This document shows, piece after piece, positions 34,982-43,557 of a DNA stretch of 45,156 bases. The position numbers and the translations under genes are program-made. Origin of the DNA: Micromonospora yasonensis (GTDB lineage: Bacteria; Actinomycetota; Actinomycetes; Mycobacteriales; Micromonosporaceae); NCBI RefSeq assembly GCF_026013475.1, contig NZ_JAPDPH010000035.1:1-45156 (forward strand). The letters run 5' to 3'. How positions within the stretch are numbered: the stretch's first letter is position 1; each line of letters begins with the position of its first letter. The notes under the pieces are model-generated. The model ran no database searches, was not told the DNA's origin, and saw only the letters and a list, made by a program, of their open reading frames with translations.

Positions 34982-36217
34982 CTACCCCAACTGGTCGCGG
35001 CGGCGGGTCAGGTAGGCGGTCTCGGCGGTGTTGCCGGCCAGGTCGATGGCTTTGTCGTAGGCTGCGCGGGCCTGCTGGCTGCGGCCGAGCCGGCGCAGGA
35101 GGTCGGCGCGGGTGGCGTGGTAGGCGTGATAGCCGGCCAGCTGGTGCTCGAGGCGGTCGACGGTGGCCAGTGCCACCTGCGGGCCGTCGAGCTCGGCGAC
35201 TGCGATGGCCCGGTTGAGGGCGATGATCGGCGAGCGGTCGAGGCGGACGAGTTGGTCGTAGAGGGCGAGGACCTGTGACCAGTCGGTGTCGCGGATGTCG
35301 CGGGCGGAGGTGTGCACGGCGTTGATCGCGGCGAGGATCTGGTAGTGACCCGGAGCGACCCCGGCGGCGGCAGCGGCGAGGCGTTCGCGCACCAGCCGAT
35401 GACCCTCGGCGATCAGCGCCGCGTCCCAGGCCCCGCGGTCCTGCTCGTCGAGCGCGACCAGTTCGCCGCTGGCCGAGACTCGGGCGGGGCGGCGGGCCTC
35501 GGTGAGCAGCATCAGCGCCAGCAGGCCGGTCACCTCACCGTCCTGTGGCAGGAGCGCGCGGATCAGGCGGGTGAGCCGGATCGCCTCGGCGGTCAGGTCG
35601 TGACGTATCGGATCGGTGTCGGGGCCGGTCGCCAGGTAGCCCTCGTTGAACACGAGGTACAGGACGGCGAGTACGCCGCAGACCCGGGCTGGGAGATCCT
35701 CGGCAGACGGCATCCGATAGGGGATGCGAGCCGCTTTGATCTTGGCCTTCGCGCGGGTGATCCGCTGCCCCATGGCACTCTCGGCCACTAGGAAGGCGCG
35801 GGCGATCTCGGGCACGGTCAGACCGCCGACCATGCGCAGCGTCAGCGACACGCGGGCTTCCATCGCCAGCGCGGGGTGACAGCAGGTGAAGATCAGCCGG
35901 AGCCGGTCGTCGTCGATGGCGCCGAGAGGCTCGGGCGGGTCGTCGTCGTACACCATCTGAGCCTCCTTCTGCTTGTCGTCGCGCTTGTTCTCGCGCCGGA
36001 TCCGGTCGATGGCCTTGCGGTTGGCGGTGGTGGTCAGCCAGGCGCCTGGATTGGGGGGTACGCCGTCGGCCGGCCACCGCTCGACGGCGGTCGCGAACGC
36101 CTCGGCGGCCGCTTCCTCGGCGATGTCGAGGTCACCGAAGCGCTTGGTCAGGGCGGCGACCACCCGGGCCCACTCCTCGTGGTGGACCCGGGTGATCGCT
36201 TCGCGGACGTCGATCAC
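34982..36217 (-). CDS. ECF42-type RNA polymerase sigma factor
   Basis: A 411-residue sigma factor, far longer than ordinary ECFs. Sigma-2 (about 10-85) shows VVAALTKRFGDLDIAEEAAA and AWLTTTANRKAIDRIRREN. Sigma-4 (about 105-165) shows LTLRMVGGLTVPEIARAFLV and ESAMGQRITRAKAKIKAA. A C-terminal extension carries the DUF6596-type segment (VCGVLAVLYLVFNEGY) and TPR-like helices ending YDKAIDLAGNTAETAYLTRR, which replace an anti-sigma factor in this group. Its ATG overlaps the stop of the YCII gene, the known genetic partner of ECF42. Likely regulon: the operon itself. Confidence 0.92.
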   Translation of the reverse strand: MIDVREAITRVHHEEWARVVAALTKRFGDLDIAEEAAAEAFATAVERWPADGVPPNPGAWLTTTANRKAIDRIRRENKRDDKQKEAQMVYDDDPPEPLGAIDDDRLRLIFTCCHPALAMEARVSLTLRMVGGLTVPEIARAFLVAESAMGQRITRAKAKIKAARIPYRMPSAEDLPARVCGVLAVLYLVFNEGYLATGPDTDPIRHDLTAEAIRLTRLIRALLPQDGEVTGLLALMLLTEARRPARVSASGELVALDEQDRGAWDAALIAEGHRLVRERLAAAAAGVAPGHYQILAAINAVHTSARDIRDTDWSQVLALYDQLVRLDRSPIIALNRAIAVAELDGPQVALATVDRLEHQLAGYHAYHATRADLLRRLGRSQQARAAYDKAIDLAGNTAETAYLTRRRDQLG

Positions 36218-36543
36218 GCGGACAGGAACGGCCGCACCTCGATCTTCCGGTTGCAGGCTTTCGACCCCTCAGCGGCGAGCTTGAGCGCCACGTCCAGGTC
36301 GGGTGCCTCGATGATCCAGAAGCCGGCGAGATACTCCTTGGACTCCAGGAAGGGCCCGTCGGTGAACAGCGCCTGCCCGTCGCGGTTGTCGATGACGGTG
36401 GCCGTGTTGGGCGAGGCGAGGCCGCCGGCGAAGACCCAGTGCCCCTCGGCTTGGAGCCGGTCGTTGAACGCGTCGATGGCAGCGTCCTCCTTCGGGGTGG
36501 CCGGGCCGGTGCCGTCGTCGATCACGGAAATCAGGTACTGCAT
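36214..36543 (-). CDS. YCII/DGPF-domain protein
   Basis: A 109-residue ferredoxin-like-fold protein. It starts at ATG 36543 with AGGAGA upstream. It carries the family mark DGPFLESKEYLAGFWIIEAP, after MQYLISVIDDG and GGLASPNTATVIDNRD. DGPF proteins are encoded beside ECF42 sigma factors throughout actinobacteria and are thought to take part in their control or output. The end overlaps the sigma-factor start by 4 nt, so the pair is translationally coupled. Confidence 0.9.
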   Translation of the reverse strand: MQYLISVIDDGTGPATPKEDAAIDAFNDRLQAEGHWVFAGGLASPNTATVIDNRDGQALFTDGPFLESKEYLAGFWIIEAPDLDVALKLAAEGSKACNRKIEVRPFLSA

Positions 36544-36596
36544 CTGAAGATCATCTCCTGCGGTCTCAAGACAGTGTGGTGTACCGGTCAGAGACT

Positions 36597-37217
36597 TCAA
36601 GCCGTTGCGTACTGCGGGCGCCCGGCCGGCCGGTAGACCTGGATCGTTACGCCCTTCGAGTCGACGCGCGACTCGACCAGGTCGAGCGCAAGATCCGGGC
36701 CGGCGTCCGGGAACAACCGCGCGCCCTGGCCGAGAACCACGGGAACGACAATCAGAGTCATCTCGTCGACCAGATCGTTCTCCAGCAGCCACCGGATCAG
36801 GGTGCCACTGCCGTGCACCTGCAGCTCACCCCCCGGCTTGGCCTTCAGGTCCGCGATGGCGGTCGCCAGGTCGTCCGACAGGACGGTGGTACCCGACCAC
36901 GCCGGATCGGCGAGTGTGGTCGACGCCACGTACTTGGGCCGCGCGTTCAACGCCCGCATGACAGGCTCCCAGCCAGGGACATCCTGCTCCGTCCCGGACC
37001 CCCACGAGCCGGCGAACAGCTCGTAGGTCCGCCGGCCGAACAGGAACGCGTCGGCGCGCTGGTAGGTCTGGTTGATGAACGCGTGGGTCTCGTTGTCGCC
37101 CTTGCCCAGGGCCCATCCGCCGCGCTCGAATCCGTTTCTGCGGTCCTCATCCGACGCGCCGCCGTTTCCCTGCATCACTCCATCGATGGTGACCTGAGTC
37201 ATGGTCGTCAGCTTCAT
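36597..37217 (-). CDS. RibD C-terminal/dihydrofolate-reductase-like protein
   Basis: A 206-residue protein from ATG 37217 (MKLTTMTQVTIDGVM) behind AAAGGAA. The upstream open frame has no homology. The fold marks are FLFGRRTYELFAGSWGS, YVASTTLADPAWSGTTVL, LQVHGSGTLIRWLLENDLVD and EMTLIVVPVVLGQGARLFPD, the RibD-C pattern that binds NADPH. The real substrate of this subgroup is not known. It is first in the probable operon with the YCII and sigma genes (53 bp gap), which is a recurring order. Confidence 0.88.
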   Translation of the reverse strand: MKLTTMTQVTIDGVMQGNGGASDEDRRNGFERGGWALGKGDNETHAFINQTYQRADAFLFGRRTYELFAGSWGSGTEQDVPGWEPVMRALNARPKYVASTTLADPAWSGTTVLSDDLATAIADLKAKPGGELQVHGSGTLIRWLLENDLVDEMTLIVVPVVLGQGARLFPDAGPDLALDLVESRVDSKGVTIQVYRPAGRPQYATA

Positions 37218-37782
37218 GATCGCGGTTCCTTTACCTCGGCGCCGCCCCCTTGCGGGCGGCCTCACCCCTGCTACGAACACCACCACCCCGATCCGACACC
37301 GCCTCCCGGATTTCTTTGAAGAACTTTCCGGGACGCCGGTCGTCAGCGATCCGGCAGTACGACAGTGTCGCGGCGACTGCGCTCCACCTCCTCAAGCGCG
37401 CCCGGAGCGGACATGCTGTTGGACCAGATGGGCAGCGGAGACCCTGACTCGTCGTCCACGCGTGCCGCCGACCTCCCGCCACCCGAGAAGCATTCGCACC
37501 CGTCCCGGATGCCACGCCTGGTCGTAGCGGCGGATCCCGGTCAGGTGGCGCCCAGGACGCACACCACATGGATCATCGCCTGCGACACGTCCGGCACGCC
37601 CGTAGGCGGCCCCTGCAACCGGTCCGTGGCGCCAACTCCAACGAGATAACGATCATGGCAATCGGTGTGGGCCGGCCATGGTGAACACCCCGACGAGCTA
37701 ATCAGCGCGCGCCGCCCCGCCACATAGGAAGCACCAGACTGATGGCTGCGGCAACGGCGCGGCGGGCGACGAGGTTAGCTGG
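37218..37782. other. 565-bp intergenic region
   Basis: It contains the promoter of the RibD/YCII/sigma operon and the 3' flank of recQ. A small hairpin (GCCGCCC with GGGCGGC, 37241-37260) lies just before the RibD-like start. No frame looks coding. Confidence 0.4.
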
Positions 37783-39420
37783 TCAGCGGCGATTCGTATC
37801 GAGTGCCAGCAGGCCTTGGGCTTGCACGACGGTGACTGACAGGGTCTTGTAGCCGACGTCGTCGAAGAGCACGGTCATGCGGTCCTTTTCGTAGCCGAGG
37901 ACCATGCCTGATCCCCATTTCGGGTGCCGCACGGTGCTGTGCAGTGGATACGGCCCGTCTTCCGGGAGCACCTCCGAGGTGCCGCCGTGGCAGTTGTCGC
38001 AGTGCCCGCAGGGGCGGCTCAACTGCTCTCCGAAGTAGCCCAGCAGCGCCTGCATCCGGCAGCCCGAACTCTCGGCGAAGCGGCGCGTCATGTCGGTACG
38101 CGACCGCTGCCCGGCCTGATAGCGGGCGTACTCGGCCAGCGCCTCCCGAGCCGCCTGATCGGGCAGGGGCCCATACCGAGCGACGCTGAGCTCACCCTTG
38201 GGCCCCGTCGCTACCGCACCCACCTGCTCAAGCAGACTGATGTGGCTGGCGACCTTGCGCTGGCTCAGGCCGGTGACCTTTGCCAGAGCGGCGCGGGTGA
38301 GCGGGCCGCGATGCAGGGCGGCTGCGACGGCTCGCAGCTCTCCCAGTTCCGGCGCGCCGCCGTTGAAGAAGCGTTGCAGAGCAACGTCCTCGGCTCGGTG
38401 CAGCAGCAACGCCCGGGCCGGCTCACCGTCGCGCCCTGCCCGCCCGATCTCCTGAAGGTAGCTGTCGGGTGAGTCGGGCAACGCCACGTGTGCCACCCAC
38501 CGGATGTTCGGCTTGTCGATGCCCATACCGAACGCCGATGTGGCAACCATGATCGGCACCCGGTCGGCGAGGAAATCCTCGTGACGGCGGCGACGCACCC
38601 CGGCCGCCATGCCGCCGTGGTAGGCCTGCGCGGGATAACCCGCGTCGGACAGCCGTTGCGCGAGGTCCTCGGCGGCACGCCGGGTCGGCACGTACACGAT
38701 GCCGGGCGGGTCGGCGTCCTTGAGCAGGGTGAGCAGCCTCCGCCAGCGGTAGTCCTCACTGGGGCAATGCACGGCCGCCACGAAGAGGTTCGGGCGGTCC
38801 AACCCGGACAGGACCAGCCGCGGTTTGCGCATGCCGAGCCGCGTGGTGATGTCCTCGCGCACCGGCGGCGAGGCGGTGGCGGTCAGCGCCACCACCGGCG
38901 GGCGGCCCAGGCCGCGGATGAGGTGACCGAGAGAAAGGTAGTCAGGGCGGAAATCGTGGCCCCACGAGGAGATGCAGTGCGCCTCGTCAACCGCCACCAG
39001 CGCCGGGCGCAGCGCATGGACCTCGGCCAGCCGCTCCGGCGAACTGAGCTGCTCCGGCGTGATGAACAGGAACTTCGCGGCACCCGAGCGCAGCTCGGCC
39101 AGCGCCGCCGCCTGTTTGCTTGGGCTTTCCGCCGAGCTGATCCGAACCGCCCGCAACGCCGAATCGCCCCGCCCGTTGAGGTTGCCGACCTGATCCTGCT
39201 GCAACGCCAGCAGCGGTGAGATCACCACCGTGGGGCCCCGCAGCAGCATGCCGGGGACCTGATACACAGCAGACTTCCCACCCCCGGTAGGCAGCACCAC
39301 CAGCGCGTCCCGGCCAGCCAGCAGCGCACGCATCGCGCGCAGCTGGGTAGGACGCAGCTTCTGCCAACCGAAATGCCTACGGGCAGCGCGGCGCAGCCGC
39401 AGAGAGCGAAGAAACATCAT
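37783..39420 (-). CDS. recQ: RecQ-family ATP-dependent DNA helicase
   Basis: A 545-residue superfamily-2 helicase, starting at one of two adjacent ATGs (39420, 39417; MMFLRSLRLRRAARRHFGWQ). Motifs: 0 at FGWQKLRPTQLRAM, I (Walker A) LPTGGGKSAVYQ, II (DEAH) LVAVDEAHCISSWGHDFRPD, III ALTATASPPVREDI, V ATSAFGMGIDKPNIRWVAH and VI QEIGRAGRDG. A zinc-binding end follows (CGHCDNC), then a short C-terminal domain (VRHPKWGSGMVLGYEKDRMT). It has no HRDC domain. It unwinds DNA in repair and recombination. The open frame continues upstream with a relic of another gene, described separately. Confidence 0.92.
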   Translation of the reverse strand: MMFLRSLRLRRAARRHFGWQKLRPTQLRAMRALLAGRDALVVLPTGGGKSAVYQVPGMLLRGPTVVISPLLALQQDQVGNLNGRGDSALRAVRISSAESPSKQAAALAELRSGAAKFLFITPEQLSSPERLAEVHALRPALVAVDEAHCISSWGHDFRPDYLSLGHLIRGLGRPPVVALTATASPPVREDITTRLGMRKPRLVLSGLDRPNLFVAAVHCPSEDYRWRRLLTLLKDADPPGIVYVPTRRAAEDLAQRLSDAGYPAQAYHGGMAAGVRRRRHEDFLADRVPIMVATSAFGMGIDKPNIRWVAHVALPDSPDSYLQEIGRAGRDGEPARALLLHRAEDVALQRFFNGGAPELGELRAVAAALHRGPLTRAALAKVTGLSQRKVASHISLLEQVGAVATGPKGELSVARYGPLPDQAAREALAEYARYQAGQRSRTDMTRRFAESSGCRMQALLGYFGEQLSRPCGHCDNCHGGTSEVLPEDGPYPLHSTVRHPKWGSGMVLGYEKDRMTVLFDDVGYKTLSVTVVQAQGLLALDTNRR

Positions 39421-39534
39421 CGCCGGGCATGTTAGCCAACTTCGCATACGGGCCTTGATCATCCCACCTGGATGACACGTCACACCGATGCCGTCGCTGG
39501 TCGCGGCGCAGAGGTGCCGGCGCCCTGCAAAGGG

Positions 39535-39792
39535 GCGCCGGCCGGAGTAGGCCACGTAGACGTGATCGGCGTTGGTCGGGTCCGCCACGATCGCGTTCAC
39601 CCAGCGCTGGGGAAGGCCCTTGCCAGTGAACTCGGTCCAGTGCGCGCCGAGGTCGGTGGTCTTCCACAGCCGTCCGGTGTCGGTGCCGAGGTAGATCGTG
39701 TTCGGCGCGGTCTTCGCCGGCGCGATCCAGGTGATCGTCCCCCTTGCGCCAAATGCGATCGTCCACTTCGCCGACGCCGGCTTGTCCCCTAA
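39535..39792 (-). pseudogene. BNR/sialidase-like repeat fragment fused in frame ahead of recQ
   Basis: About 86 codons read KTAPNTIYLGTDTGRLWKTT, then HWTEFTGKGLPQRWVNAIVA and DHVYVAYSGRR. This is two BNR/VPS10-like propeller blades as in exo-alpha-sialidase-type proteins, with no start, signal peptide or further blades. It shares the recQ frame without a stop (the whole ORF reaches 698 codons), but RecQ homology begins only near 39420. It is therefore most likely a remnant of a secreted protein, not a functional domain of RecQ. Confidence 0.6.
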
Positions 39793-40016
39793 CCGGAGAT
39801 GCTCGCGTGCCGGGCCGAGGCAGGCAGGGCGGTCGCGGCAGGTACCGAGCGTGTCGAGGTGGCAAAACCAGGCGACCACGTCGCATTTCCGGGCCCGAGC
39901 TACTCGTCGTGGTCGGATCCGGCTTGTTCAGGTCTGTCGAGTTACGAAATCTGTTGCGTCTCGTGCAAGATCACCGATCCCTGTATTGAGTGCGGTCGAA
40001 TTTTGAGGAGGCATTC

Positions 40017-41075
40017 ATGGTGATGACCCGGTTACTAGCGGGCACGGTGGCGGCCGCCGCCCTCGTTGCCGTCGCCGCAGCGCCCGCGCAGGCGGCCGTC
40101 AACGACCCCCTGTACAACAAGCAGTGGGGCCTGCAGCAGATCCGCGCCGAGCAGGCTTGGGCGATCAGCACGGGAAGCAACGTCGTGATCGCTGTCGTCG
40201 ACACGGGCGTCGACCTGAGGCAACCGGACCTCCAGTCCAAGCTGGTCCCCGGTGCGACCTTCGTCGACTGCGGTCCGGCCTCCTGCGGGGACGGCGACTG
40301 GCGAGGGCCCGACGGCGAGCCGGACGCGGGAGACGAGCACGGTACCCACGTGGCGGGCATCGCGGCCGCGGCCACCGGCAACGGTGCCGGCGTCGCGGGG
40401 GTGGCCCCCGACGCGAAGATCATGCCGATCAAGGTGCTGGAGGCGGGCAGCGGCAGCTTCGCCGACATCGCCGCCGGTATCCGCTACGCGGCCGACCACG
40501 GCGCCCAGGTGGTCAACCTCAGCCTTGGTGCGCTGCCGGGTTCCCAGGCCCTCACCCTGGTCGGGCTCGAGTCCGACGTGACCGAGGCGATCGCGTACGC
40601 GCAGACGAAGGGCGTGGCCGTGATCGCCGCCGCGGGAAACGAGACCGCACCCCTGTGCGACACCCCGGCATGGGAACCCGGCGCACTCTGCGTCACCGCG
40701 ACGGACCGGAACGAACTGAAGGCCTGGTACTCCAACCTGGGCGTGAAAACCGACCTGAAGGCCGTTGCGGCTCCCGGTGGTGCCGGACTCGTCAACTGCG
40801 ACGACGACGTGTGGTCCAGCGTCCCGACCGGTACCGGCTCGGCCACCTGCGGGCAAGGCGACTATGACGCGTACGCCGGCACCTCGATGGCGACGCCGTA
40901 TGTATCGGGAGTGGCGGCGCTGCTCTTCGCGCAGGGCCGCAGCCTGGACAACGTGTACTCGGTATTGATGTCGACCGCCCGCACACCGGTCGTCGGTCTG
41001 CGCGGTTTCTACACGCCAGCGTACGGCTGGGGCATCGTCGACGCCCAAGCCGCTGTCGCGGCACCCCGCACCTGA
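40017..41075 (+). CDS. Compact secreted subtilisin-like protease (S8)
   Basis: A 352-residue exported protease. ATG 40017 has GAGGAGG 5 bp upstream (ATG 40023 also possible). Residues 1-26 are a signal peptide (LLAGTVAAAALVAVAAAPAQ). It has no large propeptide: the mature part starts NDPLYNKQWGLQQIRAEQAW, the usual lead-in of thermitase-like subtilases. Triad: D62 (VIAVVDTGVDL), H108 (DEHGTHVAG), S290 (YAGTSMATPYVSG); oxyanion N209 (AAAGNE). Paired Cys (85/90, 214/225, 261/278) may form disulfides. It is followed by a terminator and is probably monocistronic. Confidence 0.93.
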   Translation: MVMTRLLAGTVAAAALVAVAAAPAQAAVNDPLYNKQWGLQQIRAEQAWAISTGSNVVIAVVDTGVDLRQPDLQSKLVPGATFVDCGPASCGDGDWRGPDGEPDAGDEHGTHVAGIAAAATGNGAGVAGVAPDAKIMPIKVLEAGSGSFADIAAGIRYAADHGAQVVNLSLGALPGSQALTLVGLESDVTEAIAYAQTKGVAVIAAAGNETAPLCDTPAWEPGALCVTATDRNELKAWYSNLGVKTDLKAVAAPGGAGLVNCDDDVWSSVPTGTGSATCGQGDYDAYAGTSMATPYVSGVAALLFAQGRSLDNVYSVLMSTARTPVVGLRGFYTPAYGWGIVDAQAAVAAPRT

Positions 41076-41112
41076 CACCCTGCCACGCACGCCCCGACTC
41101 CGACCACGCCAG

Positions 41113-41146
41113 CGCCCCGGCCCCCGAGTAAACGGCGGCCGGGGCG
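41113..41146 (+). terminator. Terminator of the compact subtilisin gene
   Basis: A perfect 10-bp GC stem (41113-41122 with 41137-41146) and a 14-nt loop, 37 bp after the stop. Confidence 0.7.
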
Positions 41147-41873
41147 GCCGGCCCGCTGACCGCAGGGAGCAGCTGGGTCTCCCAGAACGATGTCCAGCTA
41201 CGGGGAACGGCCGGCGGCGAGATGGGCAAAATCCGTGACCCGAATCCGTACGAGGTGAAGGTGGCGGCGCCCTTGCCCGGTGCCGTCGCCTCGCTGGCCG
41301 ACAGCCCTATCGAACAGATCCACGATCCGGGCGAATACAGCGTCCCGGGCGACGATGCGGCCGGCGATCAGTACTCGCCTGCCTGGCAGAACGCCGAGCA
41401 AATGGATACGCCCCGCCCCAACAGGGCGGGACACATGAACCGTGCCAGCGGACGTGTGGGCGGCATCGGCGTGCCATCTGCCGGGCCCGGCCAGCCCCGG
41501 GCAGCGGGTGGGCCGGCAGGCCGACCACCAGGGCAGCGGCCCAGAGTCGCAACGCGACAGGTGGTCGCGCTGTCCTGCGACAAGGGCTACGCCCTGCCGG
41601 GGGTTGGCAGGGGAGTTGTGTAGTCCCATCCCCAGCACGGCGACCGCTGTCGCTGTGCTGGGGGTCCCGGCGCACGTAGCGTCGCGGAACGCATCGTTGT
41701 GCGGTGGCCTACCAGGTGGGCCACGATGACCTCCGTTGGTGAGGGCAGTGAGGGCAGTGACTGTCTTTCCCTCATGGCTTGCTCCCCACGCGCCAGTCCC
41801 GACAGGATAACTGTTGCTGTTCATGGGATCGCCAGCACGTACGAAAGGGGGTCTTATCGGACGCCCAGACCAA
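41147..41873. other. 727-bp gene-poor region with several hairpins
   Basis: It lies between two convergent genes. No frame has family support. The best open frames are plus 41222-41623 (begins MGKIRDPNPYEVKVAA, with plausible composition for about 60 residues) and minus 41775-41587 (62 codons, GGGGAG before the ATG). Structured elements are CCCGCCC/GGGCGGG at 41413-41431, the long hairpin at 41630-41663, a near-palindrome GTGGCC..GGCCAC at 41704-41724, and the direct repeat GAGGGCAGT twice near 41741-41758. Confidence 0.4.
41630..41663. other. 15-bp hairpin with CGCT tetraloop
   Basis: CCCCAGCAC pairs with GTGCTGGGG, then a G-U pair, then GCGAC with GTCGC around CGCT: 15 consecutive pairs. 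It is very stable on either strand. It could end a transcript, form part of a small RNA, or mark a mobile-element end. It is 211 bp from the nearest stop, far for a normal terminator. Confidence 0.5.
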
Positions 41874-42239
41874 CTATCCCCGGCCCACAAGAGGGGCAGC
41901 AACCCATCGCCGTGACGACCGAGGCACCAGCAGCAATAGGGCGATGACCAGGGCTGCCACCATGTTGGCTGCCCGCAACCAGCCGATCCTGACGTCCTCA
42001 AGGAAGCCGAATATCAGGTTGCCGGCCATCGCCAGGACGACGATGCTCTGGGCCAACGGGTTACCCCGCCACAGGCCGTAGATCAACCCCGCGACAATGG
42101 CCGTGGCGATCAGGCTGGCGGCGACGCTCGCGGCGTCGGTCCAAGGGCCATAAGCGATGACGGTGGCGTAGCCCACGATCAGGACCGCCAGCGCCGCCAT
42201 CATCGGGCGCGGCGGGCGGCGCTTCGTCTGCTGGATCAC
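41874..42239 (-). CDS. Small integral membrane protein, unknown function
   Basis: A 121-residue protein with four hydrophobic helices: MMAALAVLIVGYATVIAYG, VAASLIATAIVAGLIYGLW, SIVVLAMAGNLIFGFL and AANMVAALVIALLLLV. It has a basic N-terminus (TKRRPPRP) and tail (PRSSRRW), which implies both ends are inside. No family is recognised. It lies first from the left of a run of minus-strand envelope genes, 54 bp below the lipoprotein gene. Confidence 0.65.
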   Translation of the reverse strand: MIQQTKRRPPRPMMAALAVLIVGYATVIAYGPWTDAASVAASLIATAIVAGLIYGLWRGNPLAQSIVVLAMAGNLIFGFLEDVRIGWLRAANMVAALVIALLLLVPRSSRRWVAAPLVGRG

Positions 42240-42293
42240 CGGCGCATCGTATGGCCGGATCCTGCCCTGCGCTGCCCGCTCATTGGCCGGTTC

Positions 42294-42848
42294 TCACGGC
42301 GCACATTCGCCCAGGTCATGGACACGGCGCGCGAACTCGTCGAGAGTGATGCTCTGCTGCACCTGGTCGCCGTTGTTCCACGCGGTAATGATGATCGATC
42401 CGGGTTTAAGCCCGGCCAGCTCACCGAGCCGGAAATACACCGGGACTGAGGTGAAGCTGGTGTCTTCAGCGACTGCGTACATCCGGAAGGCGGCGTCCGG
42501 GTCGGTGGCCGACTGGGGCGGGAAGTCGACCAGGGGCACTGTGGCCGGCGAGGTCGCCTCGCGTGGCACGGCATAGCTTCGGTGCACCGGCAGCGAGGAA
42601 GGCCAGATCGGTGACGGCGTTGCCCTGCCGGATGGGGTCGGCGAGACCACGGTCAAGAGCGCCACGACGTCCGGTGGCCGCTCCGCACACCAGGCCGCCG
42701 CCGCGAGCGGCCGGCCGTCAACGTCCACGGTCAGGCCGGTAATTCCCTTCCTTACCGGCGAGCAGGAGGTCAGGCCGGCTAGTACGAGAAGGGCGACGGC
42801 CAGCGGAGCGACGATCCGCTGTGACCTCACGAGCGATTGCAGGGCCAT
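42294..42848 (-). CDS. Predicted lipoprotein, unknown function
   Basis: A 184-residue protein from ATG 42848 (MALQSLVRSQRIVAPLAVAL). The longer open frame upstream lacks sense. The lipobox LTSC follows the hydrophobic segment VALLVLAGLTSC, so it should be lipidated and held on the outer face of the membrane. The body contains GLTVDVDGRPLAAAAWC near the start and VYFRLGELAGLKPGSIIITA near the end. The beginning resembles small actinobacterial lipoproteins of unknown role. Confidence 0.65.
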   Translation of the reverse strand: MALQSLVRSQRIVAPLAVALLVLAGLTSCSPVRKGITGLTVDVDGRPLAAAAWCAERPPDVVALLTVVSPTPSGRATPSPIWPSSLPVHRSYAVPREATSPATVPLVDFPPQSATDPDAAFRMYAVAEDTSFTSVPVYFRLGELAGLKPGSIIITAWNNGDQVQQSITLDEFARRVHDLGECAP

Positions 42849-43050
42849 CCTCCGACAGTCGCGGCCTCGGGTCACCCCACGACCTCGATCCGGCCACGGG
42901 CCGATGACGATCAGTTCGGCGCCTCCAGGCGACTCGATCCCTCGTCTGAGTTCTGGGCGCTTCGTCCGGCGGGGTCCGTCCCCATCCACGACCTCGGGCG
43001 ACTGTCCGCGCCGGGCCGCCGGCCGCTGCCCTCGTCCGGGTTCGTTGCTG

Positions 43051-43500
43051 TCACCGTTGCTGTCGACGCCTGAGCCGGGCGAGAGCGAGCATGATCATGA
43101 TGATTCCGGCGGCTTCGAGGAAGGTGGGCAACTGAAGAAGTAGGTCCTCCGTCGCGTACCCGTCGGCCGTAACGGCTTTGGTCGCATCCGTTTTGTCGAC
43201 GTGCAGCCTCACCACGTCTCCGTCGCGATACCGGACGTCATCGAGTTCGCCGGAGAGCATTTCCCGGTGCCGCGCACCGTTGAGGGCGTAGTCCACGGTC
43301 AGCCTCCTCACCACGGTCGAGCGCCCGATTTGGTACCGCTCCACGTGGACGACTCGGCCGGTCGTCTCGACGCCGACGCGCACCCTCTCGTCGATCACCG
43401 CGTTTAGCCGGGCCGAGAGCAAGAGTCCGCCACCGAACAGGAGACTGCCCAGGACAACCGCCACGACGACCCGCAGCCGCCATCCGTCGAAACCGATCAC
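43051..43500 (-). CDS. DUF3592-like membrane protein
   Basis: A 149-residue protein. GTG 43500 is favoured because GGAGGG lies 9 bp upstream; the frame is open to a TTG at 43536. One transmembrane helix lies at the N-terminus (LRVVVAVVLGSLLFGGGLLL) and one at the C-terminus (FLEAAGIIMIMLALARL). The extracytoplasmic loop between them is a small beta domain (TTGRVVHVERYQIGRST, then RYRDGDVVRLHVDKTD), the DUF3592 pattern, including the usual GDVV.V.vd ending. Function unknown. Confidence 0.7.
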   Translation of the reverse strand: MIGFDGWRLRVVVAVVLGSLLFGGGLLLSARLNAVIDERVRVGVETTGRVVHVERYQIGRSTVVRRLTVDYALNGARHREMLSGELDDVRYRDGDVVRLHVDKTDATKAVTADGYATEDLLLQLPTFLEAAGIIMIMLALARLRRRQQR

Positions 43501-43557
43501 CGACGCGGGCCCTCCAAACCGGTGCAAGCTGACCAACGGGGACTGGGCACGCGCCAG

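Noticed and set aside
37241..37260. Riboswitch or attenuator before the RibD-like gene
   Set aside because: Only one 7-bp stem and no known riboswitch pattern.
41222..41623. 133-codon frame beginning MGKIRDPNPYEVK
   Set aside because: The first half is plausible, the second half is compositionally like non-coding GC-rich DNA. No family.
41587..41775. 62-codon minus-strand ORF with a GGGGAG site
   Set aside because: It runs through the 15-bp hairpin and has no homology. Kept as a remark only.
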